Part shown: positions 20,871-33,837 of the stretch, piece by piece
Numbering within the stretch: position 1 is the first letter of the stretch
How the letters are laid out: every line of letters begins with the position of its first letter
Assembly: GCA_022478985.1 (NCBI GenBank)
Contig: JAKSZP010006727.1
Location: forward strand, 1 to 64,000
Direction: 5' to 3'
Length of the DNA stretch: 64,000 nucleotides
Source: Massospora cicadina
Lineage: Eukaryota; Entomophthoromycota; Entomophthoromycetes; Entomophthorales; Entomophthoraceae
The notes under the pieces: generated by a model
What the model saw: only the letters and a program-made list of their open reading frames with translations
What the model was told of the DNA's origin: nothing
Databases searched by the model: none
Translations under genes and position numbers: made by a program

Positions 20871-23800
20871 GATTGGCTAATATTCTGCTTGGACTATTAC
20901 CAACAATAGTTATCATTTTCTTATGATAACTCATCAACTAAGGTAAATAACCTAGTGGCCAAAGAATAACTGGCCTAATCTGATTGAGCTGGAAGATATG
21001 GGCAAAAATTTAACAACAAACATTAAAAAGTACTGATTCAAAAGATTAATACATAAGGGGCATGGTTTGAAGTCAATTAGCCCTTCCTTTTACTATAATT
21101 GAATTAACATCTTTTTGAAACATAAGCTAAGTCATATATTTTATCATAAACTGTCATATTAATATAGCTGAGGTTATATGTTATATGTACAACATTCTTT
21201 AGCTTAATAAATTTATAATCTAAAACAAAGTGAATGTTATATGCTATATAAAACATAATATTATAAATTACTTGTTATGTAAAGGATCAGGTGAGTTGAT
21301 TGTCTCAGTTTCTCTATGATACATTGGACATAAGCGTTAATATATATCAAAACAAACGCTTGTAACTATTTATAGGTGATTAATGTGACAAAAGAGACTA
21401 TTAGTTAACATTGATATAGACTAAAATATTCTATTATAAAAGCTATCATGAATCTATATTAATTTTTATTAATCAAAGCTATCCTTTATAGTACTAATGG
21501 GATTAACATAATGAAGGACAAAACAGGTTTTATGTTATGTGGTCCAATACAAAAACTTATTATATATATTAAATATCATGATACTGAGGCATCAAGAACA
21601 GAAGTCATGCCATATGGAGAATTTGGTTTGGGGAACACTCGTCCAGAGTGTGGTGCTTCATGTGTTACATAATAGCAGATAAGATGGGGATAGGGGTGCC
21701 ACTTTCATGATGCTGGAGGTTGAAGAGAGAGAAAGAGTTTAGCCTTGTAAAGGGCACATGCAGTGTTTGTCTTGGAATATTAGACAATTAGTGACCAGTG
21801 TGGAAAAGCACCTCAAGTAGACGTGTGAAAAAAGGCTAGGCCTGGTAAGTAATGGGGACTGATTGGGCATATATAGACATTTGAAGTACTAAAACTGTGC
21901 AGTTCATGGAACAAGCCAGGTCATCAAGCTTAATCTGGGCTTCCTTAGGAAATTAATGGAGAAATAGGAGAAGGAAGACCCTTGCACAGTGGCTCTATGG
22001 AAGAAATGAGAGACTGGTAAAGGATGTTATGGGAGAGTGCAGCTCTTGCATCAGTAGTCAGCCTGTAGAGGGACTTGTACTGGGAAATGCCCATCTTAGT
22101 TTGGAATTATTGTTGGGGTGTGTGTTTAAAAGAAGGCTTGAAAATTTCAGTCAGTTGCTTTATTTATTATAAAGCAAGTTGGAATGAGCAGACTGAAACT
22201 GAAAGACTGGGAATAATATGGAAGTAGGGTTCTTTATAGCTGTCACAGGAGCAGCTACACCCTCACTTTTTGAGAGAGGAGAAAGGATACAACCATGGAA
22301 ACCTTTTTAAATCTGAAGCGAGGTCTTTTCTGGCGAGAGAATAGAAGGACCTGCAGATATTAGAGGAAAAGACAATTATTTACCGTATGGTCAAACCCAA
22401 AGAGATGTTTTCACAAGAAATGAAAAGATCACTATACCCTTTGTAAAAGCAGTATCTAAAATATCTGGTGGGTAGCATTATTTCATGAGCCAACTTGATG
22501 TTGGCCACATACATATCAAGAAGAGTGTTTCATATTCAACTCATTAGCTGAACTGCATATTGCTCTTACAGAACACCAGGTGGAATTCAAAGCACCACCT
22601 GAGAATGTGTAATGTGGCGGGCTAGGTCCTAAAGTGGTAAAATTAATCAGAGGACTTAGGGGAGAGCTGAGCCATCCAGGGAACATTTTGGCAGCTGTAA
22701 AAAACACCAATAGGCGGCGCCCCACCGCCACCACATGGAAGAATCAAGTGTCAAATTTGTTTACATGGAGAAAAAAATATAGTGTAATGGTATCTGTTAT
22801 TGTAACCATCTAAAACTTTTTGGGGGTTTCCAAGAGAGTTACCAAAGTGAGATATAAGATGCTTCTTTACACTTGAAAAACAGTTAGATTAAATAAGATA
22901 ATCTTAAAAGTGCAACTTAAATTTTTAAAATTATAACATTGCATATGATGATATAAATTTCAGCAACTAAAAACTATATAAAGAAGTTCACCTAGAGCTT
23001 GGATTTATTTATTTATCATTTTAAATATTTGTTTTCATATTTTCGTGTCCCAATTAACCTGTTATCTCTAATAAGGAACGAGTCAGATATCAAGGTGAGA
23101 GTTTTTAATTTAAGTGGTGTCCACAACATTAGTTTCTTAAAGACATGTTAAATCTTCAAGTTTAAAACTCTGGTTCTTTATTGATGAGTCAACATGATGT
23201 TTCAAGATTTATTGTATGGAGTTACCAGGCCCTACAGATTATTTAAGTTTAAAAAGTCACAAGTCTAATAATAATCTCAATAACTTACAATAAAACTGCT
23301 ACATCTCCTATGAACTCCATTATTAATGATAAAAAAGTAACAAAATATACATGAAACTTTATTTTATTATAAACTAAGATATCAAGGCAACAATATAAGA
23401 ATGCTATGGTTTGTTCCTTAAATATTAACAACACTTTAATATGACTTCTTTTTGCTGAAGCCAATATTATTTATAAGGTTTTTATGAAGCTCTATGCACC
23501 TTTACCAAGTTATTCAATCTAATCCTCCACTTAACCAGTAGCTCATGGGCAGGACATCTCAGGTTCAGTTTAAATGAAAGGATTTCTGCTATAATATGGC
23601 TTCATTAAGACATTGTTATACAAAGTGACTCACTTTTCAACTCTTTCTTGTCCTTTGACACATATTGGCATCATCTGGAATTCTTTGATTTTAATTACAA
23701 GAACTGTATCTAAGCGCATTATTTCAATTAGAAAAGCATTATAGCTTAGCACTAATATTACAAGTCTATTCTAAAAGATTATCTAAGACTAATAATTACA

Positions 23801-24769
23801 TACTAATGTCAAATGAACTAATAAACATACTAAACCAATAAATAATCATGAGTTGATCCACTTTTATAAAGTCTATTTAGCTGGGTCTCTGACTTGACAC
23901 AATGTGGATATGAGTGTGCGCCAGCCACATATCCATATTATGGATAAATAAACATAGCATTAAATAATCAATTATATTTTTAAATCTTTTATGATTACTT
24001 AGATCTACTGCTTAATCTAATAAATATAAGGTAAAGGAATCGTCCTCCAATTATGTTATTGTTATATACAGTCAGTTGATTATTCAACAATTCAATGCCT
24101 GAATGACTAATATCTAGTAATATTCAATTTTCACATAGCTATGACATATAGTCGCTTATAAATACTCAGTTTTTTATGATACTATGTAGTAGCAGGTCTT
24201 ACCTGGACTTCTTAGGCTTCTTTGAAGCTCTCTCTATATTCTATATTCACTCAATACCTGTATGTACCATAACATGGTATTAAGATGATGCCTTTAGCAC
24301 TTGCTACTATGCTACTCTTATTACTTCATTCTTTTTACTTTAAACTAGTTTTTTATTCTTAAAGGTATCATTATGTAGCTTATAGATAAAGCATATCCTA
24401 TAGGAGTAAGAGGATATGATAAAGTAGAACCAGTTTCATATATATATGTAGGGGCTATTAAAATAACTTGGTTATAATTGAAGAAATAAAAACATTAAAA
24501 TGTTAACTGTCAGACAATCAACGTGTCAAAGAAAGGCTTGGCTTCCATTGGGGGTACTCCAACACCCACAATAGGATCTAAAGTCTGCAAGGCATCGCCA
24601 TTCTGATGATACACAAATAAGAATTATGTAGGGATAAGTGCGGAAAGTATTGTTCTATGAACATCATCCCCGCTCCAACCAATAAGCTGATCGCTGAAAG
24701 TAATCTTTAACATGCTTTAAATATGGGGTCAAACTGCCAGGGATGGCGGTAAAGATTTTTCCAAACATT

Positions 24770-25140
24770 TAAATTTTCATTTAGGTAGTACTTAATGACT
24801 TGGTTAGATAGCACCTGATAATGTGCAGCAATAATGGTTCATCAGGTTTGATCCCAGCAGTTTTTCTTCAAGTAGCATCCACTAAATTATCATTCCCATT
24901 TCACCCATGAACAGGGTGGATTAGATTGAGTGGTGGGTCAATACACCCTCCTTGGTTACATTCAGGCCATGTTCCCAATCTTTTTGAACGTTTACTTGGT
25001 ACTGAAGGGTGGCAATCAATTCATTGGGTTTACTTCCCACAGTGTCTCCCTGAGTAGTGCCTACCAAATTATCATTTCTATTTTCTTCATAATCAGGATG
25101 AATTAAGTTGAGCGGTAGATCATTCCACTTATTTTGATAT
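24770..25140 (-). repeat. ~180-bp tandem coding duplication
   Basis: On the minus strand LPLNLIHPDYEENRNDNLVG, ending near 25050, is repeated as PPLNLIHPVHG then NGNDNLVDAT near 24870-24930 in another frame. The DNA copies (about 24850-24950 and 25028-25130) align base by base over ~100 bp. The protein family is unknown. Both copies contain stops or frame changes, so it is a relic. Confidence 0.5.
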
Positions 25141-25518
25141 TCTTGATAACTGCTCTTCTGAGCAGGGGCATCTTGTGAAACTCATAGGGTATGACTACTA
25201 AGGGTTTCCATACTGAGAGAGGAAATAGCTGAAATAACCAATGTGTTGGCTACAATCATTAATGATATAAATGAGTGCGGACCACCCATTGGTTAGAATG
25301 ATCCCTTGGTGATAGACAGACTAGTTAAAATTACAAATTTTTTAAAGTTAACCAGCGAAATTAAAGGTGTATTAAGGATAGTACAAAATAACCCTGCACT
25401 CTACCATCAGCAAAGCACTGGGTTTTTATAGTTAAAGTGAATTGAGGGGCAGGGACTGTGGAATATTTCTTACAACTGGACGCGTAAATCTCCTCAAAAA
25501 CGTCAAGACTTTTGCATC

Positions 25519-25716
25519 ATGGCTTGCTTGCACATTGTAAGTGCCTTGATTTGCGGTTCCTATTGCCAGAATATTTTGCTTCCATCAGGGTTTCAGCATG
25601 CCAGCGTGTCTCACAATTTTCCTAACAAGATTTTCTTTATTCTTGGAGGAATAATTGCTGGATCAATTTCTGGGCTTGCACTCTTGTTGGGACTTTGGTC
25701 GCAATCAGCCCAATAA
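25519..25716 (+). other. Small open frame with one membrane-like segment
   Basis: 65 codons with a hydrophobic start and a strong membrane-like helix near the end (FFILGGIIAGSISGLALLLG). Not recognised. It may be an exon, a peptide gene or chance. Nothing upstream resembles a promoter with confidence. Confidence 0.15.
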
Positions 25717-28700
25717 TGCTCAGATTTCGTCTCAAATTTTTGTGCTTTTAATGACATAGACTACATCTGAATTGAAATTCAAAGCAAAATCATCCCTTTC
25801 TGCTCTTCAACTCTTTGTAAAATTGGGATGAGGGGCCTATGCAGAACCCCACCACATGTCAAGGGCGTGCCCTAAATACGCTATTCTTTCTAATGGAAGG
25901 GCTCAGGAACATTCCCCCTTCTTTGGTTGAAAGGAGTGAATCAATTAATCCAATTTTATGAGTGCATCTGAGATCATTACAATACCAATAGGGACCACTT
26001 TTAGTATGATCAATAGTCATTGCATAATTGACTCATAAATGATTTTTCAGTCTCTAGTTTATACAAATTGACAGGTTAGGATATGTTTAAAATAAATTGA
26101 TGTACTCTTACTAGCCATCAAGCTCTCGTTGCACAAAAAATGATATTAGATAAAAAGACCCCAAATACCATAATAGTTCTATAAAGTATAATATAATTGA
26201 TTAGTTAGCTAGCCGTATATGCTTTTCTGCAGCGTCTCATCCCACTTGTAAATAAATCAGTAGATGATATTACTTTTATCTTTCTTTATACCATATTGAA
26301 AGCTTTAAATAATAGGCAACAGGCTATAAAAAGGCATTGTGAGAAGTACATGTTTAAAATAAATTCTTGAGACTTGACTAGAATACTAAAACATTTACAA
26401 AAAGATAAAATTTCTTAATAATGTCCCTTTGAAGCAACTTGACTTATGGTAGTTATTATCCTTCAAATAAGCTCATGTATTACTTTTAATTTACTTTTAA
26501 ATAGGATAACTTTTTCACTTAATCACAATAAAAATATCTGCTATTAATGTATTTTTGATTTCACATTTTTTAAAGCCTAATTTTTATTAACTTAGAACAT
26601 ATTATTTCTGATATCAAAGCTTAGACTCTTTATAGAGTATATTAAGTTGTATTTGCTTTCAGTAAACAGGCTAAGGTTATTAAAATAGTCGTAATAGTCC
26701 TTCTGTTTAAAATTCTTGTCACCAGATATGTAAAGTTCTTTTTTTAGTACTAGATGGGCCAACTCAAGATGGTTAATACAAAAAGTTATTATTGCAGTGG
26801 TGCCAAATAAAACTGATAATTAGAAGTTCCCAAGACAGGGCCACAGCAGTAAGCCTAAGTGGTGACAAGGGATTGGGAAGGGGGTTGTGGGGTTTCCCAT
26901 TTGTCGTGGACCTAAAGGAATATGTAAGAGTGGACAAAATGGGTTTAGGGGAATCAGAAGATGGAGCAGAAGGTAGGAAGAGGTATTGTTATTTTTGATA
27001 ATAAAGCATGGGGTGTGCATCGCCTCAAAAAGCTGAGTTAGCTAGAATTTTCATTTTAAGCACTTATGGAACACAAGAAGATGAATCAAGGGCTTGTAAG
27101 CTTAGTGGTAATGTGGGTTAAATAATGTGAAATTATTAGATTTGCACATGAATGGCCCTAGCAAATGCAAACTCCTAAATCTCATCCTGGCTTCATTGTA
27201 GAAGACAGTAGGGAAATTAGGGCATGGAATAACCATGATAAGAGGCACCATGGAATAATGGAGGGCTTGGTGGAAGGGAACATTGTTGGGTCAGCACTTC
27301 TTTGACAGTGTACTGATAATAATTTTGAAAATTGAAAAACAGTTACAAGGGAGTAAGCAGTGCTGACGCTCAGACTAGGGAGGCTGGAAAATTTTAGTTA
27401 ACCATAATTAAAGTTTGATGCAAACAATTTGCAGGTATTCTCAGCTTTGCACTCTCTTGGCAACAAGCCAAGGGTAAATGGTTGACTAATTGGAGATGAC
27501 AGGCGGGACAACTTTGGCTGGAACTTAACCTTCTCTAGAGGTTCAGAGATTTCTAGCAATTCTTGGGGGACAGGTATATTTCAGTTCTGGAGAATTAAAC
27601 TTTAAACTAAAAATAAATATAGGTTTTTAAAAGTACTTTACCAAGAAAAAGGTTAGTAATATCTAAAGTAGTAAGGAAATTATGAATGTAATAAGTAATA
27701 GGCGAATACAAATTGTGATGGTGGAATGAGATTCAGGAATGCAGGAGGCAATGTTACAGTCCAGGTTCAGATGAAGTGGATTATGATTCCTTGGTGAAGG
27801 CTAGCCTGAGACCAAGTAATGGTAACGCAGTTAAGAGGTTTCCATTATCTATTACTAGGAAGCTAATAGATGATAAGGAATAATATGTGGCGTAAGGTGT
27901 CAATGGGGTGAGTAGAGGAGTTAAACTCTTAATACATCGTCAGGAAAATTGTCAGGATGAATAGTAACTTGGCTCAGGCAAACTTCTCTATCTCGTTAAC
28001 CAGTGGAGTAAAAATGGGCGATTTTTCCAAAGTCTTTAGGTTGTAACTTGGCGTTATTATTGAAAATTGCTTAGTGCTTGAAAATATAAGAATATTATTG
28101 ATTTTAGTTATGCCCAATAAAACATTGAAAGAAAAATTATATTAATAATATTGGGCTTTACTAATTAAATATTAAATAATAGTTATAGCCCAATGTTAAT
28201 AGAATATTGGTAAAGTCAATATCATTTAAAGTAATTAATATAATATAAACCTAGAGTCAAGGATTCACCTAAACTAAGGTAAAGTCCATCAGGTATCTTT
28301 TAGTGATTTATTTAAGAGATTTAAATGGGTTTAGGATTGAAAAATTTGGACCACTCCTGGAGCTAGTTTGTCAAGGGCAGGATAATTTGGTCCTTAAACC
28401 ACTGACTAAATCAAATACAACTGGACCTGAGCAGCAACTTACTCCTGCACAGTATGGGAAGTTTGGGTATTATTTGCTGGTGAGCTGGAGCTTCAGCCTG
28501 AATAGATGTGAAAGGGGGAGGGAGGATCAAACCCCCTTTTGGAAAAACTCTGTATTAGAAGACCAGATATTAAACCTCAAAACTAGTTTTGCGACACTAT
28601 CTTAATTACCCCACAATGCCATTAATTCTCTTATATCTGCAACTGCTAATATGACAAATGGACAGCGCCAACTGAAAAGTGCTCTATAATAATATGTTCT

Positions 28701-31700
28701 AAAAGATGTGAAGGTGAGGATCACTGCAAGCTTTTACTCATTTATCAGGTAAAAGTTTATTGATAAAAATCTAAAGTATAGCAAGACTTTGACTACTCCA
28801 TTCTCATTAGTGTTAATAACATAATCTCATTCCGCATAGTTAACAAGTTGTAGAGACATAAGGTTATATAGCTTTTTAATCCAGCATAGAGATTTATATA
28901 ATTCGTTTATTGTTTTAAAGGTATCCTAGTAAACATGTCAAAATATAGTTAGTGTACTTGTGTTGAAATACTGGAAAGGAGTTGCTCACTTTTTCTTAGT
29001 TACAAAATTGCAACAATATAAAAGTTGCAGGAGAGCTAAAAGTCTCAGCAGCTGTCTATAAATTTAGGATTATAAGGTAAACCACAACTAGTTTTATTAG
29101 TAACAATTTAGATGGGTATAATAAATAATACTTTATTAGGATTATTTCCCAGTACTTATGGTACTTGGAGGCTAATTGTGAGATGTGAGATAGGATCTAG
29201 TATAGGCAGGGGGTAGCGAGGTTTTAGCAAAATGATAAAACCAACCTATCAAAACTCTCAAAACTTCTCACCTTGAGATTGCTTAATTTTGGGTGATTGG
29301 TTGACAGCAGGTATGACAAATCCATGTGGCAACAATTTATATATTTTTCCAATCAGACATCTTGAAGTATTTTCATTTTGGCCACTTACAAAATTTCCTA
29401 GTTTTTTTTATTTTGTTAGTAAAATCTCTTCACCCTCTGAAAACCTCTTCAGGTCTATAGAAAGGGCTTTTTCTCTTAGATGTAGCACTAAATTTAAGTT
29501 AGTGTGTGGGCGAAATCCCAAGTCAGTTACCCTATACCGCCAAGGGTTCAAAGTGACCTTATTAATTTGATCCAAGCTATTTTGCTGAGGATTACATTAG
29601 ATTATTACTCCAAATGTAACTATTCCGCCAAGAGTTAGAATGGGTTTTACTAATAATATTTGAACTATTTGCTATCAGGACATTCTTCTCAACTAGTCAA
29701 AAATCAAGTTCTCTAAACCTTAGTAAACAAGTGCATTAAAGGAGCTTTAATGTCAGCAAGAAAGGCTACATTTAGCATTAGTAGATACTATTTTATAAAA
29801 AAACATATCACCCTTTACCTCTTTGCTAATTAATTATGTATTGCATCTTTTTTAGTATTTAAATTAATATTTTCTCTTAAGTCATTTCTAAAACAAACTT
29901 ATCTTAAGTTTGTAAACTAATTAACTTATATACTTTTACATTCAGCCAAAACTTTATGTAAGCATTAATTGACTATTGAGTCCTCTTCTTAGACACAGTG
30001 ATTTATATATAGATTTGGTCACATTCATCCTGGGTACCTCAAGATCTTGTCCAGGTCATATTAATTGTTGCTACAAAATTTAAGAAGTCCTTTATCAAGT
30101 AATCTAGAACACAAAATTATTTTCTCACGTTTAAAACAAACTTTTTTGTTCAGAGAGGCTTGATCCCATTTTTAATACTCACTTGAAAGGAAATTAGAGG
30201 AAAATAACCCCCAGAGAATTTAAAGAATGTTTATTTGCAACAGATAATAACTGCTAGTAAGATTTTAGCGTTGTTATTCTAATAAATATGTGGTCATCAT
30301 CCTTATTCACTAGTAATAAAAATCCTAAAAACTTTTAAGAGGTATATTAGTATGACTTTAAGTGAATATTAAAGTTGATTGCTTATACCTTTAACTATAT
30401 CTTATTGTGGAATATATTTTTACATGATAGTATTAAGAACTTTTTAGTGGATTGCTTTAGAAATCTAGTGTTTCAATTTTCTAGAATATCTAGAATTGTT
30501 AATAACTCATTATACTCATATTCATCAAATGTTTCTCAATTAAGTTTGGTTCAATTCCAGAAGTGACATGAATCTAAGTGTATGTTGTAAGGCAGATTAC
30601 TGCAATGTAACTTATCTTTTATTAAAGTAGGTCATTAATTTTGCTTTTTAATATAACACTGATATCTTCGTCATATCTAAGGTTTAGAATTTAGGTAATA
30701 ATCTTGGTTCCTGACCGCAATTTTTCAGGACTGTGATATAGAATTGCCTTGAAAAATCTTAAAGTTGATTTAAATTAGTATAATGGTTTGTATCATGAAA
30801 AAACTTCCATCCTTTACCCATTATCAAAGCAATGCTTTTATATTTCAATAGCTAAAAGGTTCTTATTTTATTAATTAGAATTCACACACATCAGGATGAG
30901 ATGACATTGAGAAAATAAGGCAAGTGCATTATCTAATAATTTATATATATCTACATGAACTATAGTGGCAGCTGAAAGGTTATAGAGTAGCTTTTTTGCC
31001 ATAAATTTTTCAATACTTCAGCTTATATAAGATTTTATGTGCATTCATAAATTATCATTTTGTATCTATGCTTAATTGCAGGTTCTGTTAGAAAAGAGCG
31101 TACAGATGTATTGGATAAATCTGAGTATGTTCTTTTTACATTAAAACTCAATCAATCTGTGTGGTATCTCACCTTCATGTAAATTCCTAAAAAGAGCAAG
31201 GTTATTAAATAAGTTTATGTAATAGAAATAAACTTGGGCAACCATATTTAGGACAGATAAAAAACAACTTATTTAAAGGATTAACTATAGTTATGCTTTG
31301 ACAATAAATTTTGGTCATCATAGACATCACACTAATCAGTTCAAAATTTGTGTTTTCTCTTTATCATAGGATTACACAGTTATGTAAAAAAGCCTAATAA
31401 GACACCTATTGCTATATTTTTTTGACAATCTTCCTATATATATTGTTTTTTACAATAAAAATTGTATAATGGGTTAGACCACATAACTGAAACTTAAAAC
31501 ATGCTTTACTATAAGGAAAGTGTTTGTAACTCTTTTATTTACATAGAGGTAGTGTGGTATTAAAATTTAGATCACTAAGGGAATTAACTACTAAACTTTA
31601 AGAAATTAAGACACTTTGAACAGTGCCCACGCCTTAGAGACCATGGTACAGTAGATATTAGGTTATAAAAAACCATGAAGTCAAAATAAGGTAACAACTT

Positions 31701-32535
31701 GTTTAAACTCCAAGTGGAGAACGATCAAATTATAAAAGGTATAGACCTTGCAGAAAATAATTAAAAGCTGTATGAATCTACCAATAAAGAAATTGGATCA
31801 GCATTCAATTTTGAGAGTATATAATGACCTAGGATTTTTTGTATCGCCTGAGGTGATCTGCAGTTAAGCTGGCCCAAAGATCTTATTAAATAGGGTCATT
31901 CTAGGTTTCTATTATATAGGAAATTTATTAATATCTATGATGGTCTGCCAAAAATGACTATAAAGGGGAATGTGGCGATGGGACATGAACGTTTACCTTC
32001 ATCATTAATCCAATTTCAACATATATAATAGGTCTACCACTAATGATAGTACCTTAACTTGAATATACTCAAACTTGGGGTTTATATTAAAGAATAATAT
32101 TGCTTAATTTAGTAGTGCTCTACTTATATGTTGCTCATACCCTGGTTTTAATAAACGTAATTCCCATTAAAATGGTAATATAATGTGAAACCTCATAGCA
32201 CCATAGATAAAACATCAATTAACTTATCACAACTTTTTAGTGCCAACCTGGGCATTTTTGGCCTTTACCCAGCGTTGTTCCAAAGTGTTTTTAAGTCAGC
32301 TAAGGTAGACAACCTGACACCCTTAGACTTAAACACTTCATTCTTATCCCTGTGATTTTACAGTAACCATGTCATAAGACATAACATTACCCTCCAGCTT
32401 TTGAGGCACCACTTTTTTATGGGCTTCAATAAGAAAAAGTTTAAGGCAGGAGGTAAATTCATGGCTACAATTGCTGGGGTCGACTAATGGACACCAGCAG
32501 CTATAAAGCACTTGTGAAAGGATCAATCAGGTCCT

Positions 32536-33080
32536 AAAATGGGCCCAATTGCTGGCTGGAACCCATATATTTTGCGGCATCAAAACCTTTTCACAGTAGT
32601 AATTACTTAAGCCTTCATTCATACGGTGGGAGACCATAGTATTCTCTACTTTCCAATATGGTCCCCCATCCATTATGTACGACTCTGGGGTTCAGGAGGG
32701 GTGCCCTCAAACAGGATCAACTCAACTTGTGAAACATGGCAAAATTTGTTACTTAGGCATATAAGCCAACTGGTATGAGTCATGACCCAACTTCTTAACA
32801 ATGAGTGTGGTCTTATCCTCTTCAGTTCATCTCTTGCATGGCTGCTTTATTGGGATGTTCCTAGAATCAAAAATTCTAAGGTCTCCCTCCATATATCTGG
32901 ACCTTGCTCTTCATTTCTAATCTGAATTCTCCCTGTATGTTTTATGGCAGCATTTAAGCTATTATTTACCTCCAGATTTATTTTTTTATGAAATTGTCAT
33001 AACCGCAATAGCCCCCACCTTGGATTCACACTTAGGATCCACATTAAATGAAAGGACAAATCCATAGTTGGTGAAGAAGA
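32536..33080 (-). pseudogene. Integrase C-terminus and chromodomain of element E
   Basis: Minus-strand reading: FFTNYGFVLSFNVDPKCES (33000-33078) is the integrase end next to the D insertion. KKLGHDSYQLAYMPK (about 32760-32810) is the C-terminal barrel. VENTMVSHRMNEGLSNYYCE, then NIWVPASNW (32536-32670), matches the chromodomain pattern in which a strand-rich YxVKW region is followed by NTWEPxxN. Chromodomains of chromoviruses bind modified histone tails and steer insertion into heterochromatin. The aromatic cage cannot be judged with this decay. Confidence 0.75.
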
Positions 33081-33704
33081 TGTTAAAAATCGGCGACTTC
33101 ACAACTTTGTAAGGGTTCAAAAGATTGTATTTATAAAAACTTCTTGTTTGAAGAGAGGAGGTGCAATCTAAACCAACAAATGGTTCAGCAGAAAATCAAA
33201 CCTTTGTTAAAAATGTCTTCAACTGTTACCTAAGATCTAAATATTAATATTTTTAAAAAATCATATAAACTAGACACCAAGGTCATTTTGATAAAGGCTA
33301 AAATTGAGGATATATAAGTGATTAATTGCAATCAAAATCCTTTTATCATCTAACCTTGGCCTTGGTTGCCAAAAACTCAATTCAGTCAATCCAAAATCAA
33401 CCTATAGATATATATGCTATAGGGTTTGAATTTCCTTCATAATGTTTAAAGGTATAAGTGATTGTTCCTGCAAGCTTTAGTAACATTATAAGGTATTGGC
33501 AATTTTCTAATACTCTAAGAAAGTCTGTTCATCAAATTTGGCATTATTGATCCATCAATTTCTCCTAAAACTAATTTGAAACTCCCCACTTGGAAGCATA
33601 AAACATCAAAACTAGAAAATTAAATTGACATCTATGCCTGATTAATTAAAGCAAATACTTTTGGAAGTTATTGGAAGAAATATAATCTAGTTAAAATCCC
33701 AACA
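33081..33704 (-). repeat. 3' LTR of element D
   Basis: On the minus strand begins TGTTGGGATTTTAACTAG. Matching blocks with 38756-39610 include CCTTGGTTGCCAAAAACTC, CTAATACTCTAAGAAAGTCT and AAAACATCAAAACTAG, read on the plus strand. Confidence 0.8.
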
Positions 33705-33821
33705 CAACCCCTGCTTAAACCAGATTATCTCTTTCTAACACATTTGATAAAGCAATCTACTCTATGTCCAACAAGCCAGGTATGCGGCATTCTTTGTTGG
33801 ACCAAATCATCATAAGATGGT

Positions 33822-33837
33822 AGAGAGGTCAAGTGTA
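33822..33837 (+). other. Target-site duplication, 5' side of L2
   Basis: agagaggtcaagtgta, matching agagaggttgagtgta at 35779-35794 with two transitions. Confidence 0.8.

Larger units (their letters stand above)
20871..32339. other. AT-rich gene desert with scattered GC-richer scraps
   Basis: No gene family, LTR pair or tRNA could be recognised on either strand. GC-richer scraps that may be very old repeats or exons lie at 21590-22740, 24540-25300 (tandem duplication, separate entry), 25430-25740, 26790-27990 and 28300-28690. The 100-codon frame at 28303-28605 (+) and the 66/68-codon frames near 26800-27020 resemble nothing I know. Confidence 0.4.

Noticed and set aside
26790..27320. Possible LINE endonuclease start
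   Set aside because: Some phrases seemed endonuclease-like, but no catalytic motif (GDFN, SDH) could be found and frames break constantly.
31500..32339. 3' LTR of element E
   Set aside because: Expected here, but I could not match any part to the sequence right of 45128, so no LTR is annotated.
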